In this document: one piece after another, positions 36,120 to 44,899 of the stretch
Layout: every line of letters begins with the position of its first letter
Position numbering within the stretch: position 1 is the first letter of the stretch
Source: Ga0077527 sp032128415
Lineage (GTDB): Bacteria > Pseudomonadota > Gammaproteobacteria > Burkholderiales > SG8-41
Direction: 5' to 3'
Assembly (NCBI GenBank): GCA_032128415.1
Contig: JAQBGW010000004.1
Span: 1-64,000 of the forward strand
DNA length: 64,000 nt
Notes under the pieces: model-generated
The model's database searches: none
What the model saw: the letters and a program-made list of their open reading frames with translations, nothing else
Told to the model about the DNA's origin: nothing
Program-made: the position numbers and the translations under genes

Positions 36120-37166
36120 TCAGGCAGGGGCGTCTCGATCGCCGGTATCGACCTTGCGCAGGAACTTGATCAGGCCCTCGAAGTACGTGGCCTGGTCGTC
36201 ATAGAGCGCCATGTGACTGCCATGGGGGCAGTAATGATACGTGCCGTTTGGTAACTGGCCCGCCATCCATTCCATGTGCTTCGGGTCCATCGTGTCGTAA
36301 CGGGCGCCGATTACGAGCGTCGGCATCTGGATAGTCTTGAGATCCGCGCTCCGGTCCCAGTGCTCGAGTTTCCCGCTTGCGCCCATCTCGCTCGGGCCCT
36401 GAATCGGAATGTAAATGTCGTGATTGAGCTTTGCGAACGCGCGATTCACCGGATCCGGCCACTGGTCGGCGGGCATGCGCAGGATGTGCTGCTCGTAGAA
36501 GTTGGGCACGAGCAGTTCCATGTAGCGCGGGTTCTCGTAGTCCTTCGCTTTTTCGAACGCCTCGATCTCCTTCAGCGCCGCCGGGTCCATGGCCGGCATC
36601 AGGACATTCTTGGCGTACTCGTTGTAGGCCGGGATGCTCGACATCATGTTCGAGACGATCAGGCCCTTGAGGTTCTCCTGGTGCGCCAGCGCGTATTCGA
36701 TCGCGAGAATCCCGCCCCAGGACTGGCCGTATAAATAGAAGTTGTCCGCGTTCAGGCCGAGCGCCTTGCGGACCTGCTCCACTTCGTCGACAAAGCGCGG
36801 AATCTCCCAGAGCTCCGGCTCTTTCGGCTGGTCCGAGTACGCCGAGCCGAGTTGATCATAGTAGTAATACTCGATACCTGCGCCCGGAAAATAGGAGTCG
36901 AAGGCTTCCAGGTATTCGTGCGTGGCGCCCGGCCCGCCGTGCAACAACAGGACCTTGATCCGCGGGTTGTTGCCGATCCGCTTGGTCCAGACATGGAAGG
37001 TGCCTTTCGGTGTCGTGACAGGAATCATCCGCACGCCGCCGGCGAGCGTGTCTTCGCGCCCTGTATTGTCGAAGTAGGTGGCGAGGCTGTTGTCGTGCGG
37101 TGTTTGCTGCACGCAGCCCAGGAACAGCGCGGCGAGCGCCATCGGCCAAATGTGCCTGGTGATCAT
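36120..37166 (-). CDS. Proline iminopeptidase-family hydrolase (S33), lipoprotein
   Basis: From ATG 37166 the protein has 348 residues with a lipoprotein signal (ALFLGC). The S33 proline-iminopeptidase layout follows: VLLLHGGPGATHEYLE, YYDQLGSAYSD, GQSWGG around the nucleophile Ser, then GARYDTMDP and CPHGSHMALYDD carrying the Asp and His. A typical proline iminopeptidase would remove N-terminal proline; tricorn-type aminopeptidases share the family. The convergent stop lies two bases from the NlpC/P60 gene end. Confidence 0.85.
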   Translation of the reverse strand: MITRHIWPMALAALFLGCVQQTPHDNSLATYFDNTGREDTLAGGVRMIPVTTPKGTFHVWTKRIGNNPRIKVLLLHGGPGATHEYLEAFDSYFPGAGIEYYYYDQLGSAYSDQPKEPELWEIPRFVDEVEQVRKALGLNADNFYLYGQSWGGILAIEYALAHQENLKGLIVSNMMSSIPAYNEYAKNVLMPAMDPAALKEIEAFEKAKDYENPRYMELLVPNFYEQHILRMPADQWPDPVNRAFAKLNHDIYIPIQGPSEMGASGKLEHWDRSADLKTIQMPTLVIGARYDTMDPKHMEWMAGQLPNGTYHYCPHGSHMALYDDQATYFEGLIKFLRKVDTGDRDAPA

Positions 37167-37285
37167 GATTCCCCCCGAATCGTGGCTGCGGCGAATATAA
37201 GCGGCTTCCCGGGCGGTTCGCCAGTCCCTGGCGCAGTGACGATGTTTCCGATTCGAGGCGTACAATAATCGGAGCAGGTACGCGC

Positions 37286-37936
37286 ATGTCCACAGGTTCA
37301 GCAAGCCTACGTTTCGCACTCCTGGTCTCGCCCATCCTTGCGCTGCGCCTGGCCGCGGCGGACGAGTCGCCTCAAACGACCTGCACGCCGGGCGAAGTCG
37401 TTCCGCTGGACGAAAGCGACCGTCAAGCCATCACGCTCGAAGTGGTGCAGCGATATCCGCTCGCGGCCTCGAGTCCCGGCATCAAGTTTGCTGCCGCCTG
37501 GTGTGCGATGCCGCAGACAGAAATCGCCGACGTCGTCTTTTATCCGCACGAAGAAAGTGCTGGCATCAAGGAGGCGTTTCAGGTCCATTGCCGACGCGGG
37601 CACCCGGGGGATTCGTGGGCGTGCGAACGGACGAGACTGCGTCGCTACGTGCGGCTTGACTCGCAGGACTTCGAGGTCCGTGTCGTAGGCAATCCCAAGA
37701 TCGACGAAATACTCGCCCTCATTCAGGCGACTCGGGGGACGGCGCAGTCGACCGCAGCCGGTCCGGCCATCGCCGAGGCAGTTATCATCGTCATCCCGGC
37801 GGATGGCGGATATGTCGTCGGCTGGGGCAGTGACGAGGGCTACGGAGGGATCAGCGTGGAAGCGCGACTCAGGGAAAACGGCAATCCTGCGGTGCCAGAA
37901 GACTGGCTGACGCAAATATCCGAGACGCCGGAATAG
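37286..37936 (+). CDS. Hypothetical exported protein
   Basis: The 216-residue protein has a hydrophobic N-terminus (RFALLVSPILALRLAAADE) that reads as a signal peptide. The mature part holds four cysteines (TTCTPGE, AAWCAMP, QVHCRRG, WACERT) and FYPHEESAGIKEAFQVHC. No family recognised. It is divergent from the S33 peptidase gene. Confidence 0.6.
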   Translation: MSTGSASLRFALLVSPILALRLAAADESPQTTCTPGEVVPLDESDRQAITLEVVQRYPLAASSPGIKFAAAWCAMPQTEIADVVFYPHEESAGIKEAFQVHCRRGHPGDSWACERTRLRRYVRLDSQDFEVRVVGNPKIDEILALIQATRGTAQSTAAGPAIAEAVIIVIPADGGYVVGWGSDEGYGGISVEARLRENGNPAVPEDWLTQISETPE

Positions 37937-37954
37937 CCATCCGGCAACCGCTGG

Positions 37955-38173
37955 TCACCCGCCCTTCGCGAGAGCAACAAACTCCAGCAGATCCCCCGGC
38001 TGGCACTTCAACTCGCGGCACAAGGCTTCCAGCGTGGTGAAGCGAATGGCTCGCGCTTTGTTGGTCTTCAGGATGGAAAGATTGGCGAGCGTGATCCCCA
38101 TTCTCTGGGCCAATTCGGTCAGCGTGATCTCACGCTCCGACATCACGCGATCGAGGTTGAGCTTGATGGGCAT
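37955..38173 (-). CDS. XRE/Cro-type HTH regulator (YozG-like)
   Basis: The 72-residue protein is one helix-turn-helix: LDRVMSEREITLTELAQRMGITLANLSILKTNKARAIRFTTLEALCREL. The ending CQPGDLLEFV is the signature of the small YozG/CI-like group. Such regulators are usually encoded with a DUF2975 membrane protein, and that partner lies nine bases upstream, though truncated. Confidence 0.88.
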   Translation of the reverse strand: MPIKLNLDRVMSEREITLTELAQRMGITLANLSILKTNKARAIRFTTLEALCRELKCQPGDLLEFVALAKGG

Positions 38174-38182
38174 GGGCTGCGC

Positions 38183-38399
38183 TCAGACCGTAAGGTCGCT
38201 GTCGCGTTGCAGAGCGAGCCCCTGGCGGAAAACTTCCGCCAGCGCCAGAACCAGGAGCCCATAGAAAAATGTGGGTCTGCCGAACGGAGAGTGATACCCG
38301 AGCCACGGCGGGCTCTGGGCCGGCGGCAGGTGCACCGGCGTTCCTGAAATGGCGATCTGGGTGTGATCCACGAGGTAGGCGTACATCGCGTGAGCGAAC
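38183..38399 (-). pseudogene. DUF2975 membrane protein, 5' end missing
   Basis: About 72 C-terminal residues survive, ending LLVLALAEVFRQGLALQRDSDLTV, the hallmark of DUF2975 proteins paired with XRE regulators. The last membrane helix is present, but the N-terminal three quarters are gone. A frame continues to 38449, yet its extra codons are the reverse complement of a HlyD tail and are not DUF2975. The cut coincides with the seam of the window. Confidence 0.7.
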
Positions 38400-38402
38400 C
38401 AG

Positions 38403-38513
38403 GCGCCGGGCATGCAGGTCGCCGCCGAAATCCATCTGGGCACCCGCACCGTGCTGGAGTATCTGCTCTCGCCGGTGACCAGGGCGTTTCATGAGGCGGG
38501 GCGGGAGCGGTAG
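38403..38513 (+). pseudogene. C-terminal remnant of a HlyD-type membrane fusion protein
   Basis: Reading APGMQVAAEIHLGTRTVLEY then LLSPVTRAFHEAGRER to a TAG stop, these 36 codons match the extreme C-terminus of type I secretion membrane fusion proteins (PGMxVxAEI, then RTVLEYLLSP). The frame has a stop at 38391-38393 and no HlyD sequence before it. It is too short for normal gene finders. It shows that a type I secretion gene was cut at about position 38,400. Confidence 0.75.
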
Positions 38514-38638
38514 CGGCGTTCGCACTGTGGCGTAAGGTTGGCGCAAGCCGGTACTGCGAGCATGTCATCCGTGCTGTGCTGATCCAGGGATGCTGGTTCA
38601 TGTGCAGAACCCCATCCACTTCTATTCAGGAGTTCGTT

Positions 38639-38842
38639 ATGAAAAAGATTATTTCAGGAATCACCCTGTCGTTGGTGTCGCTGGCAGCGCTGGCTCAAGA
38701 AGCCATCGTTCCTGAGGTGCCGCAAGTTGATTCCGACCCCACCGCAATGATCATATTCGCGGTGTTATTTGTCGGCATGATCGGCGTCTACGCCTTCGTG
38801 ATCTGGAGGAACGAGCGGAAAAAGAAAGACACGACCGAATAA
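38639..38842 (+). CDS. Small membrane protein with signal-like N-terminus
   Basis: The 67-residue protein starts MKKIISGITLSLVSLAALAQE, a typical signal peptide, then an acidic spacer and one membrane helix (MIIFAVLFVGMIGVYAFVIW) before a charged tail (RNERKKKDTTE). ATG 38639 follows a CAGGAG ribosome site. No function known. A strong bidirectional terminator follows. Confidence 0.6.
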   Translation: MKKIISGITLSLVSLAALAQEAIVPEVPQVDSDPTAMIIFAVLFVGMIGVYAFVIWRNERKKKDTTE

Positions 38843-38865
38843 CCGGCATACGGCCCTAAGCCCGC

Positions 38866-38896
38866 AAAAAAAGGCGCTCCGCGGAGCGCCTTTTTT
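38866..38896. terminator. Bidirectional intrinsic terminator
   Basis: A perfect 18-base palindrome GGCGCTCCGCGGAGCGCC is flanked by seven A on the left and six T on the right, so it can end both the plus-strand small-protein transcript and the minus-strand hydrolase transcript. Confidence 0.9.
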
Positions 38897-38915
38897 ATTA
38901 AGTGACGTGGCCAGA

Positions 38916-40142
38916 TCAGAAATAAGCCTGCCCGCGTTTGACCGGCGGCGTCCAGCCGCAGTCCGACCACGGTCCGTCGCCGTGTTCCTTGATGTATGAA
39001 ATACGGCCGCGTTTGGTCGGCTTTTTGCCCGAGAAAAAGGCCTGGAGCCAGTCGAACACATAATCGTGGCAGTCCATGCCGCCGAGATTGCCGATGCTCC
39101 ACAGCGGATGGTATTGGTTCTCGAATACCCACATTTCCTTCGGCACCTTGAGGTCTTCGTAGGCCTCGATCGCGTCTTCCAGCGGGCACAGCGGATCGAA
39201 TTCGCCGGTGACCAGCAGCGTCGGGCATTTGATCTTGTCGAGATAGCCGCGCACCGTCATGCCTTTGGCGACTTCTTCGTCGAAGCGTTCCTCGTCCTCG
39301 TAACCCGCCATGTACATGAACATCTGTTTGAAGCGCGGTGAGGACTGCGTGAAGATGGTGTTGTTCGGATTGAAGCAGGCCACGGAGCTGACGACAACGG
39401 CTGCGCGATGGTCGTAGCTCGACAGCCGCAGCGACCAGTAACTCCCCATGCTGATGCCGTAGATGGCGATTTTGTTCTTGTCGACTTCCGGACGTTTGCG
39501 CAGGTAGCTGATCACGGCGGCGCCGGCGCGTTCGTAGTTGTCGGCTACCGCGCGGATTTTCTGCAGGTTGGAATTGCCCTGGCCCGGGCCGTCCATCGCC
39601 AGCACATGAAAGCCGCGGGCGTGGGCGATGTTGTGGTACGCCTTGGGAAACACTTCCTTGGACTGGTCCATGCCCGGCACGTAGATCACCACCGGCGCCT
39701 TGCGCCGGTCCGGCAGCAGGTGCAGCAGGCATGAAATTGTTGTGCCATTGTCGAACGGCACCTCAACGCGCTCGATCGGGTAGTCCGCCGTTTGCGTGCG
39801 GCGGTCCACCACTGCGGAGAGCTTGCGGTAGAGCTGCTTTTTGACCGGGTGATTGTCGAAGTAGATGGGATGCTGGGCCATGCGGTAAGCCTCGATCGCA
39901 TGGTCATAGTGATACGTCGCAGTAGCCTTGGCGCCGCGCGCCTGCGCCAGTTTGGCCAGGCGCTCGTGACGCTCGCCGGCTTCGCGCCAGACTTTCGGCA
40001 GCATCCGGTAATTACGGGCGCGCTTGCCGGCGGGAACCTCGACGTCGTCGCGTTCGAAATTCTGCACGCGCCCGCGCATGTTCAGCGCGAGGTCGAGCAT
40101 CCATTGCTGGTTGTCGCGCTCAGTTCTCAGCTTGCGTATCAC
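38916..40142 (-). CDS. Alpha/beta hydrolase with helical N-terminal cap (FrsA/dihydropseudooxynicotine-hydrolase type)
   Basis: GTG 40142 is chosen because GGAG precedes it; the protein has 408 residues. About 150 helical residues come first (YHYDHAIEAYRMAQHP), then the hydrolase core: VPGMDQSKEVFP, the nucleophile elbow IYGISMGSYW, GEFDPLCP carrying the acid, and ENQYHPLWSI with the His. The layout is that of FrsA-like and C-C bond hydrolases. A second gene of the same type is at 53072-54241. Substrate not determined. Confidence 0.8.
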   Translation of the reverse strand: MIRKLRTERDNQQWMLDLALNMRGRVQNFERDDVEVPAGKRARNYRMLPKVWREAGERHERLAKLAQARGAKATATYHYDHAIEAYRMAQHPIYFDNHPVKKQLYRKLSAVVDRRTQTADYPIERVEVPFDNGTTISCLLHLLPDRRKAPVVIYVPGMDQSKEVFPKAYHNIAHARGFHVLAMDGPGQGNSNLQKIRAVADNYERAGAAVISYLRKRPEVDKNKIAIYGISMGSYWSLRLSSYDHRAAVVVSSVACFNPNNTIFTQSSPRFKQMFMYMAGYEDEERFDEEVAKGMTVRGYLDKIKCPTLLVTGEFDPLCPLEDAIEAYEDLKVPKEMWVFENQYHPLWSIGNLGGMDCHDYVFDWLQAFFSGKKPTKRGRISYIKEHGDGPWSDCGWTPPVKRGQAYF

Positions 40143-40210
40143 GGTTACTCCAGTCTGTCGGTTCACAACATCAAAGGGCCGATGGCGATGCTGCGCCATG
40201 GCTGCGGTTT

Positions 40211-40633
40211 TCAGCGCGGGCGAAATATCAGGGTAATGCGGTTGCCGACCGGCAGTGCGGTGTGGCGGGCTTGTTCGGTCAGGCGCAGGATCAAGGGTAC
40301 GCCGAGCCCGCCGACCTGGCGGAGGTCAATATTCGGATCGGTATGGCTGGTGGAGACTTCGGCAAACGGATCGTGTGGCGGCGAGCGATCTTCGTAGGTC
40401 AGCCCAATCGAGCGATCCGCATTGGGCTCGATGCCCAGATACACTTGATTTCCGGCGCCCTCCGGTGTGCCATATTTCACGGAATTGGTGAATAATTCCT
40501 CAAGAATCAGCGTACAGCGATGAATATCATTGGGTTGCCAGTGCAACGCGGCAACGCGCGTTTCCAGCTGCTCGCGTATGGCATCGAAGGCTTCCAGGCG
40601 TGCGGGGAACGATTGCAGGGGCGAGATGGGCAT
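40211..40633 (-). CDS. Anti-sigma factor kinase (RsbW/HATPase_c_2 type)
   Basis: From ATG 40633 the protein has 140 residues. It keeps the GHKL ATPase N-box (LEELFTNSVKYG) and G-box-like sequence (YEDRSPPHDPF, QVGGLGVPL) of RsbW/SpoIIAB kinases. These phosphorylate a STAS antagonist and bind a target sigma factor or regulator. The STAS gene (44900) and PP2C phosphatase (41845) in the same cluster supply the other parts. It is divergent from the FecR gene. Confidence 0.82.
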   Translation of the reverse strand: MPISPLQSFPARLEAFDAIREQLETRVAALHWQPNDIHRCTLILEELFTNSVKYGTPEGAGNQVYLGIEPNADRSIGLTYEDRSPPHDPFAEVSTSHTDPNIDLRQVGGLGVPLILRLTEQARHTALPVGNRITLIFRPR

Positions 40634-40757
40634 AGGGCAAGCACAGGATCCGTGGAGTGGCGGACATAGACGCAATGGCAGTATTATAATCACCTCGTCG
40701 TCATCGTTGGCCGGTGTTTTTCCGGGCAGCGATCATCACTTTGACCAGGAGCGTGCC

Positions 40758-41204
40758 ATGCTGATTCGAAATCTGAAATACATAGTTGTCGCAATGGCTG
40801 TGCTGTTTGCGCCTGCGGTTATGGCGGCGGACGACGCGGGACAGATCAAGGTGGTTAACGGATCGGTCACCATCGAGCGCGGTGGACAAACCCTGCCGGC
40901 CGTGATGGGGGCACGTATTCAGCAAACGGATACTCTGCGCACCGGTGCCGGGGGCTCGGTCGGCGTCACCATGCTCGACAACACGCTGGTATCGGTCGGG
41001 CCGAACAGCGTGCTGGTCATCGAGCGCTATGCTTTTAACTCCACCACGCATCAGGGCCACTTTGACGCCGGCCTGCGTCGCGGTACGCTGTCCATGGTGT
41101 CAGGCAAGCTGGCCAAGCAATCGCCGGATGCGGTGCGGGTGATTACGCCGGGCACTGTGCTGGGTGCGCGTGGCACTGAATTTCACGTTCAAGTCACCGA
41201 CTGA
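40758..41204 (+). CDS. FecR-domain periplasmic protein
   Basis: ATG 40758 (after CCAGGAGCG) gives 148 residues with a signal peptide ending AVMA-AD. The rest is one FecR domain: GQIKVVNGSVTIERGGQ, VMGARIQQTDTLRTG, then VITPGTVLGARGTEFHV. It lacks the membrane helix of FecR itself. Together with the OmpA gene 14 bases downstream it is a probable sensor input for the CHASE2 phosphatase of the same cluster. Confidence 0.85.
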   Translation: MLIRNLKYIVVAMAVLFAPAVMAADDAGQIKVVNGSVTIERGGQTLPAVMGARIQQTDTLRTGAGGSVGVTMLDNTLVSVGPNSVLVIERYAFNSTTHQGHFDAGLRRGTLSMVSGKLAKQSPDAVRVITPGTVLGARGTEFHVQVTD

Positions 41205-41218
41205 TTCCGGGCGTTCAC

Positions 41219-41848
41219 ATGCGCTTGAATGAGCTGGGCAGCATAATAGTCATTGTCGTGCTGACGCTGATGGCGTACTTCGTGTCGCAGCAGCCCTCCT
41301 CTGCGCCGCAACCGAAAACCCTGGTCATACTGGTACCGGGTGCGGATGGCAAAGTGGGCGCTGTCAGCGTCAAGTCGGCACAGGGTGAAACGGTAATCGA
41401 CAGCGCCTATGCCTCGGCGACGTCCGTCGGCGGCGCTGCACCGGTCGTCGGCCGCAGCAGCGCCGCGCAGGTGCAACAGATATTTGGTGACACCACGCTC
41501 AAGGCGCGGCCGCAACCGCCGGTATCCTATACGCTGAACTTTCTCGAAGGGAGTGACGAGTACACGACGGAATCGCGCCAGACCTTTGAAACGGTTTTGC
41601 GTGAACTCGCCAAGCGGCCCGCCGCTGAAATCGCCGTGATTGGCCATACCGACCGTGCCGGCGCTGTGGAATACAACGACAAGTTGTCGCGGCAGCGCGC
41701 GGAGCGCGTACGCACTGATTTTCTGAAGCGCGGTGTGCCGGAGCGCTCGATCAGCGTGGCCGGCCGCGGCGAGCGCGAACCGCTGGTAGCGACGGCTGAC
41801 GAGATACCGGAAGCCCGCAACCGGCGCGTCGAGATCAATATTCGCTAA
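41219..41848 (+). CDS. OmpA-family C-terminal domain protein with N-terminal membrane anchor
   Basis: The 209-residue protein has one N-terminal membrane helix (SIIVIVVLTLMAYFV), a spacer, and an OmpA-like peptidoglycan-binding domain (IAVIGHTDRAGAVEYNDKLSRQRAERVRTDFLKRGV, then RNRRVEINIR). It is thus an inner-membrane protein that grips the cell wall. Its stop overlaps by four bases that of the convergent CHASE2 phosphatase. Confidence 0.85.
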   Translation: MRLNELGSIIVIVVLTLMAYFVSQQPSSAPQPKTLVILVPGADGKVGAVSVKSAQGETVIDSAYASATSVGGAAPVVGRSSAAQVQQIFGDTTLKARPQPPVSYTLNFLEGSDEYTTESRQTFETVLRELAKRPAAEIAVIGHTDRAGAVEYNDKLSRQRAERVRTDFLKRGVPERSISVAGRGEREPLVATADEIPEARNRRVEINIR

Positions 41849-43923
41849 AGGTTCTGGCCGGACTTTGCCGGTCCGCGCCAGCGCAGCGCGAGCATCGTAA
41901 TATCATCGGCGCGTTCCTCGACAGCCCCGTACTCCTGCAGATCGCGCTGCACAGCCGCGATGATATCGGCGCAGGAGATCGTCCGGTCCAGTTCTCCCAG
42001 CAGCCGGCACAACCGTTCGCGGCCATAGAGTTGGCCTTGTGCATCCATCGCTTCTGTCACGCCGTCGGTGTAGAGGAGCAATGCGTCGCCCGGCTCCAGC
42101 GTGCAGACCGCACCGATATAAGGATGCTCCTCGATCATGCAGATGGGCGGCCCGCCGGCGGCGTCCAGCCGTTCGAGGCCGCCGCGGTTGCGCAGCAGAA
42201 TCGGCGCGTCGTGTCCCGCGTTGGCGTAATCCAGTCGGCCGCTGTTGAGTTCGAGGCTGCACAGCAGCGCAGTCACAAACATTTCTTCCGGGTTGTCGCG
42301 GGCAATTTCCTGGTTGGCCTCGGTCAGCACGGCGGCCATGTTGCTGCCGCCGCGCAATGCCGCGCTCTTGCACAGGGCCTTGCTGACGGCCATGAGCAGG
42401 CTCGCCGGCAGTCCCTTGCCCGACACGTCGCCGACGAGGAAGGTCAGGCGATCCGCCGACGGTTTGAAGAAATCGTACAGGTCACCGCCGACCACCCGCG
42501 CTGGCGCCATCACCGCGTCAATGTCGCAGCGCGCCTCGGACATCAGCGCCGATGCTTGCGGCAACAGGCCCGTCTGCACGCGGCGTGCGGCTTCAAGTTC
42601 GCCCGAGACGCGGGCAGCCGTTTCGCGCTCAGCAAGCAGGGATAAACGCAACGTGCGGCGCTGCCGTTCCAGATGTATCAATTTGCTGCCCAGGCATGCC
42701 ATGAATACCAATGCGAGTCCGACTGCGGGCGAGGCTGCGTCAAACAATAATCCGTTCGCGCGGAAGGCCACGGCGCCGGTCATGGCGACGACGGCGATTA
42801 ACAACGCGGCACCGCCCAGTGATATTACAGGCCGCGCCCGCGGGGTGACCATCACCAACAGCAGACCGGTCAGCGCGAGGATTGCGAGTTCTACCTGGTG
42901 CGCCCAGTGCGGTCGCGACAGATACTGGCCGTCAAAAATGTTTTCCAGTATTTGCACGTGTATCTCGGCACCGGGCACGCGTGCATCGACCGGGGTCGCA
43001 GGGAAATCGACCAGCGCAATCCCGGTCAGCGCAATAATGACCAGTTTGCCCCGCAGCAATGCCGGATCAACGCGATTTTCAATCACGTCGGTTGCGGATA
43101 CAAAGCGCGACGAGTCGTGCTTGCTGAAATGGATGCGCACCTGGCCGTCGCTCCCGGTAGGTATGGCGATGTCGCCGGTGCCGACGGTGCTGACGCCCGC
43201 TGCGGTGGCGCGTATGCGGATCACCGGTTCTTTGGCGGCGACGCGGATCATTTCCAGACCCAGCATGGGCACTATGGCGTTATTGATGACGGCGACCACG
43301 GGCAGGCTGCGCACGATACCGCCCTGCGTGTCGGTGCTGATGGCACCGTGACCGGCCGCCGCACGATCGATGATCGGCGTGCTGCGCACGGCATTGCGGT
43401 AGCGCAAAAGCCGGTGCAGCGGATCGGGGCCTTCAATGACGATGGGCGCGAAACCGCCCTGCTCATTTACGCCTTCACCGTTGGTGCCGGCCACCGCCAG
43501 CACGCCGCGCGCACGGCTCAGTGCGGCGGCGAACTGGCGATCATGATCGGAGTCGGCAAGGCCGGCCGCCCTGGCGTAACGATCCTGCTCGGGGAACAGC
43601 AGGTCGAGGCCGATTGCAGCCGGTTGGTTTGCGGAAATGCTGTCAACCAGACGCGCGAGATCGCGGCGTGGCCAGGGCCAGTGGCCGTAACGACGGAGGC
43701 TCGCTTCATCAATGGCCACAATGACGGCAGGTGCGCTTTGCCGTTCGCGTGGCCACAGTTTCTGATACACATCAAACAAAGCGAGTTGCAATATTTGATG
43801 CGCGGGTGTGAACGCCATCTGCAGCGCAACGAGGGTCGCGAGCACGATGATTCCCGCTCCCCACGAGGGCCATAGCCGCCGTGCCGGGGCGCGAGCCGGC
43901 GTTTGTGGGGTAGACGCAGACAC
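41845..43923 (-). CDS. CHASE2 sensor with PP2C/SpoIIE phosphatase output
   Basis: GTG 43923 overlaps the metallo-hydrolase stop and gives 692 residues; a longer frame upstream only runs into that gene. An N-terminal helix precedes a periplasmic CHASE2 domain (VVIVAIDEASLRRYGHWPWPR). Three membrane helices follow (near 345-430), then a SpoIIE-type PP2C domain with VVGGDLYDFF, VGDVSGKGLPASLLMA, NAGHDAPILL and a late DDITMLALRW, whose Asp residues bind Mn. It would dephosphorylate the STAS antagonist after sensing an external signal. Confidence 0.88.
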   Translation of the reverse strand: MSASTPQTPARAPARRLWPSWGAGIIVLATLVALQMAFTPAHQILQLALFDVYQKLWPRERQSAPAVIVAIDEASLRRYGHWPWPRRDLARLVDSISANQPAAIGLDLLFPEQDRYARAAGLADSDHDRQFAAALSRARGVLAVAGTNGEGVNEQGGFAPIVIEGPDPLHRLLRYRNAVRSTPIIDRAAAGHGAISTDTQGGIVRSLPVVAVINNAIVPMLGLEMIRVAAKEPVIRIRATAAGVSTVGTGDIAIPTGSDGQVRIHFSKHDSSRFVSATDVIENRVDPALLRGKLVIIALTGIALVDFPATPVDARVPGAEIHVQILENIFDGQYLSRPHWAHQVELAILALTGLLLVMVTPRARPVISLGGAALLIAVVAMTGAVAFRANGLLFDAASPAVGLALVFMACLGSKLIHLERQRRTLRLSLLAERETAARVSGELEAARRVQTGLLPQASALMSEARCDIDAVMAPARVVGGDLYDFFKPSADRLTFLVGDVSGKGLPASLLMAVSKALCKSAALRGGSNMAAVLTEANQEIARDNPEEMFVTALLCSLELNSGRLDYANAGHDAPILLRNRGGLERLDAAGGPPICMIEEHPYIGAVCTLEPGDALLLYTDGVTEAMDAQGQLYGRERLCRLLGELDRTISCADIIAAVQRDLQEYGAVEERADDITMLALRWRGPAKSGQNL

Positions 43924-44879
43924 TAGAGCGTTACCACCAGGCCGTCGTAAGCACTGAATACTTCCAGCGCTGCACCGTCGCGCGTGATTTCCTCGAGACG
44001 TCGTGTCTGCCGCAGCACATCCTCGAGCTGGACGTCGGTGTATGACGGCTCGTGGTGAAACAGGCACAGGCGCCTGGCGCGCGCCATCTGGCACAGCTCG
44101 ACGCCGATGACATTGCTGGAGTGCCCCCAGTCTTCCTTGACCGATGCAGCATCCGCCAGCGAGTACATGGCATCAAAAATAACCAGATCGGCTTCGCTGA
44201 AGAACTGCGCGAATGCCTCGGACTCCCCGTCTTGTTCGGTGCGATGTTCGGAATCCGTGGAATACACCACGCGCTTGCCGTTTTTTTCGAAACGGTAACC
44301 GTAAGAATCGCCGCTATGCCGCTGCAGCTTTGGTGTAACAGCGTAGCCGGCGATGGTCGTGGTTTTACCGGGTTCCAGCACATCGAATTCAACCCCGGCC
44401 GGTAGTGCCGCGAACTCCACCGGGAACGACGGCGCGCCATGTTGGCGGCGGAAGGCGGCTTCGAGCGTGGCATGACAGCCGTGGATGATAATGCGGTTTC
44501 CCGATACGTACACGGGTGGAAACATCGGGAATCCCATGATGTGATCCCAATGCAAATGCGACATGAACACGTGATAAGTCTGCGGTGCGGCCGCCCCGTA
44601 GCGCCGCATCATTTCCACGCCGTAGCGTCGCGCGCCGGAACCAAAATCACAGATCACATGATTATTCTCGCCGTCAATCAATTCGACGCACGATGAATCC
44701 CCGCCGAAGGTGCCGCTGACGCTGAATGGCAGCTCGGCGATGAAGGCATCGATAGCCGCGGGCGTGGCGAGCGCGCGACCTTGTGCCGCTGTCAACGCCG
44801 CCCTCAGTTTTGCGCGTACCCCGGCGGTGGTCAGCGGCGCTGGTAGCGAACCCCGGGTGCCCCAGAAACGGATCTGCAT
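43923..44879 (-). CDS. Metallo-beta-lactamase-fold hydrolase
   Basis: The 318-residue protein starts MQIRFWGTRGSLPAP and has SGTFGGDSSCVEL and the zinc ligands MSHLHWDHIMGFP (HxHxDH), then YSTDSEH and LFHHEPSYTD. This subgroup often resembles cyclic-nucleotide or other phosphodiesterases and is encoded beside signalling genes. It lies between the STAS gene and the CHASE2 phosphatase with minimal spacing, which suggests a role in the same switch. Confidence 0.8.
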   Translation of the reverse strand: MQIRFWGTRGSLPAPLTTAGVRAKLRAALTAAQGRALATPAAIDAFIAELPFSVSGTFGGDSSCVELIDGENNHVICDFGSGARRYGVEMMRRYGAAAPQTYHVFMSHLHWDHIMGFPMFPPVYVSGNRIIIHGCHATLEAAFRRQHGAPSFPVEFAALPAGVEFDVLEPGKTTTIAGYAVTPKLQRHSGDSYGYRFEKNGKRVVYSTDSEHRTEQDGESEAFAQFFSEADLVIFDAMYSLADAASVKEDWGHSSNVIGVELCQMARARRLCLFHHEPSYTDVQLEDVLRQTRRLEEITRDGAALEVFSAYDGLVVTL

Positions 44880-44899
44880 ATTGGTTAAATTATTTTAAT

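Noticed and set aside
42245..43351. 368-codon frame antisense to the CHASE2 phosphatase
   Set aside because: Same shadow pattern; the opposite strand encodes clear CHASE2 and PP2C motifs.
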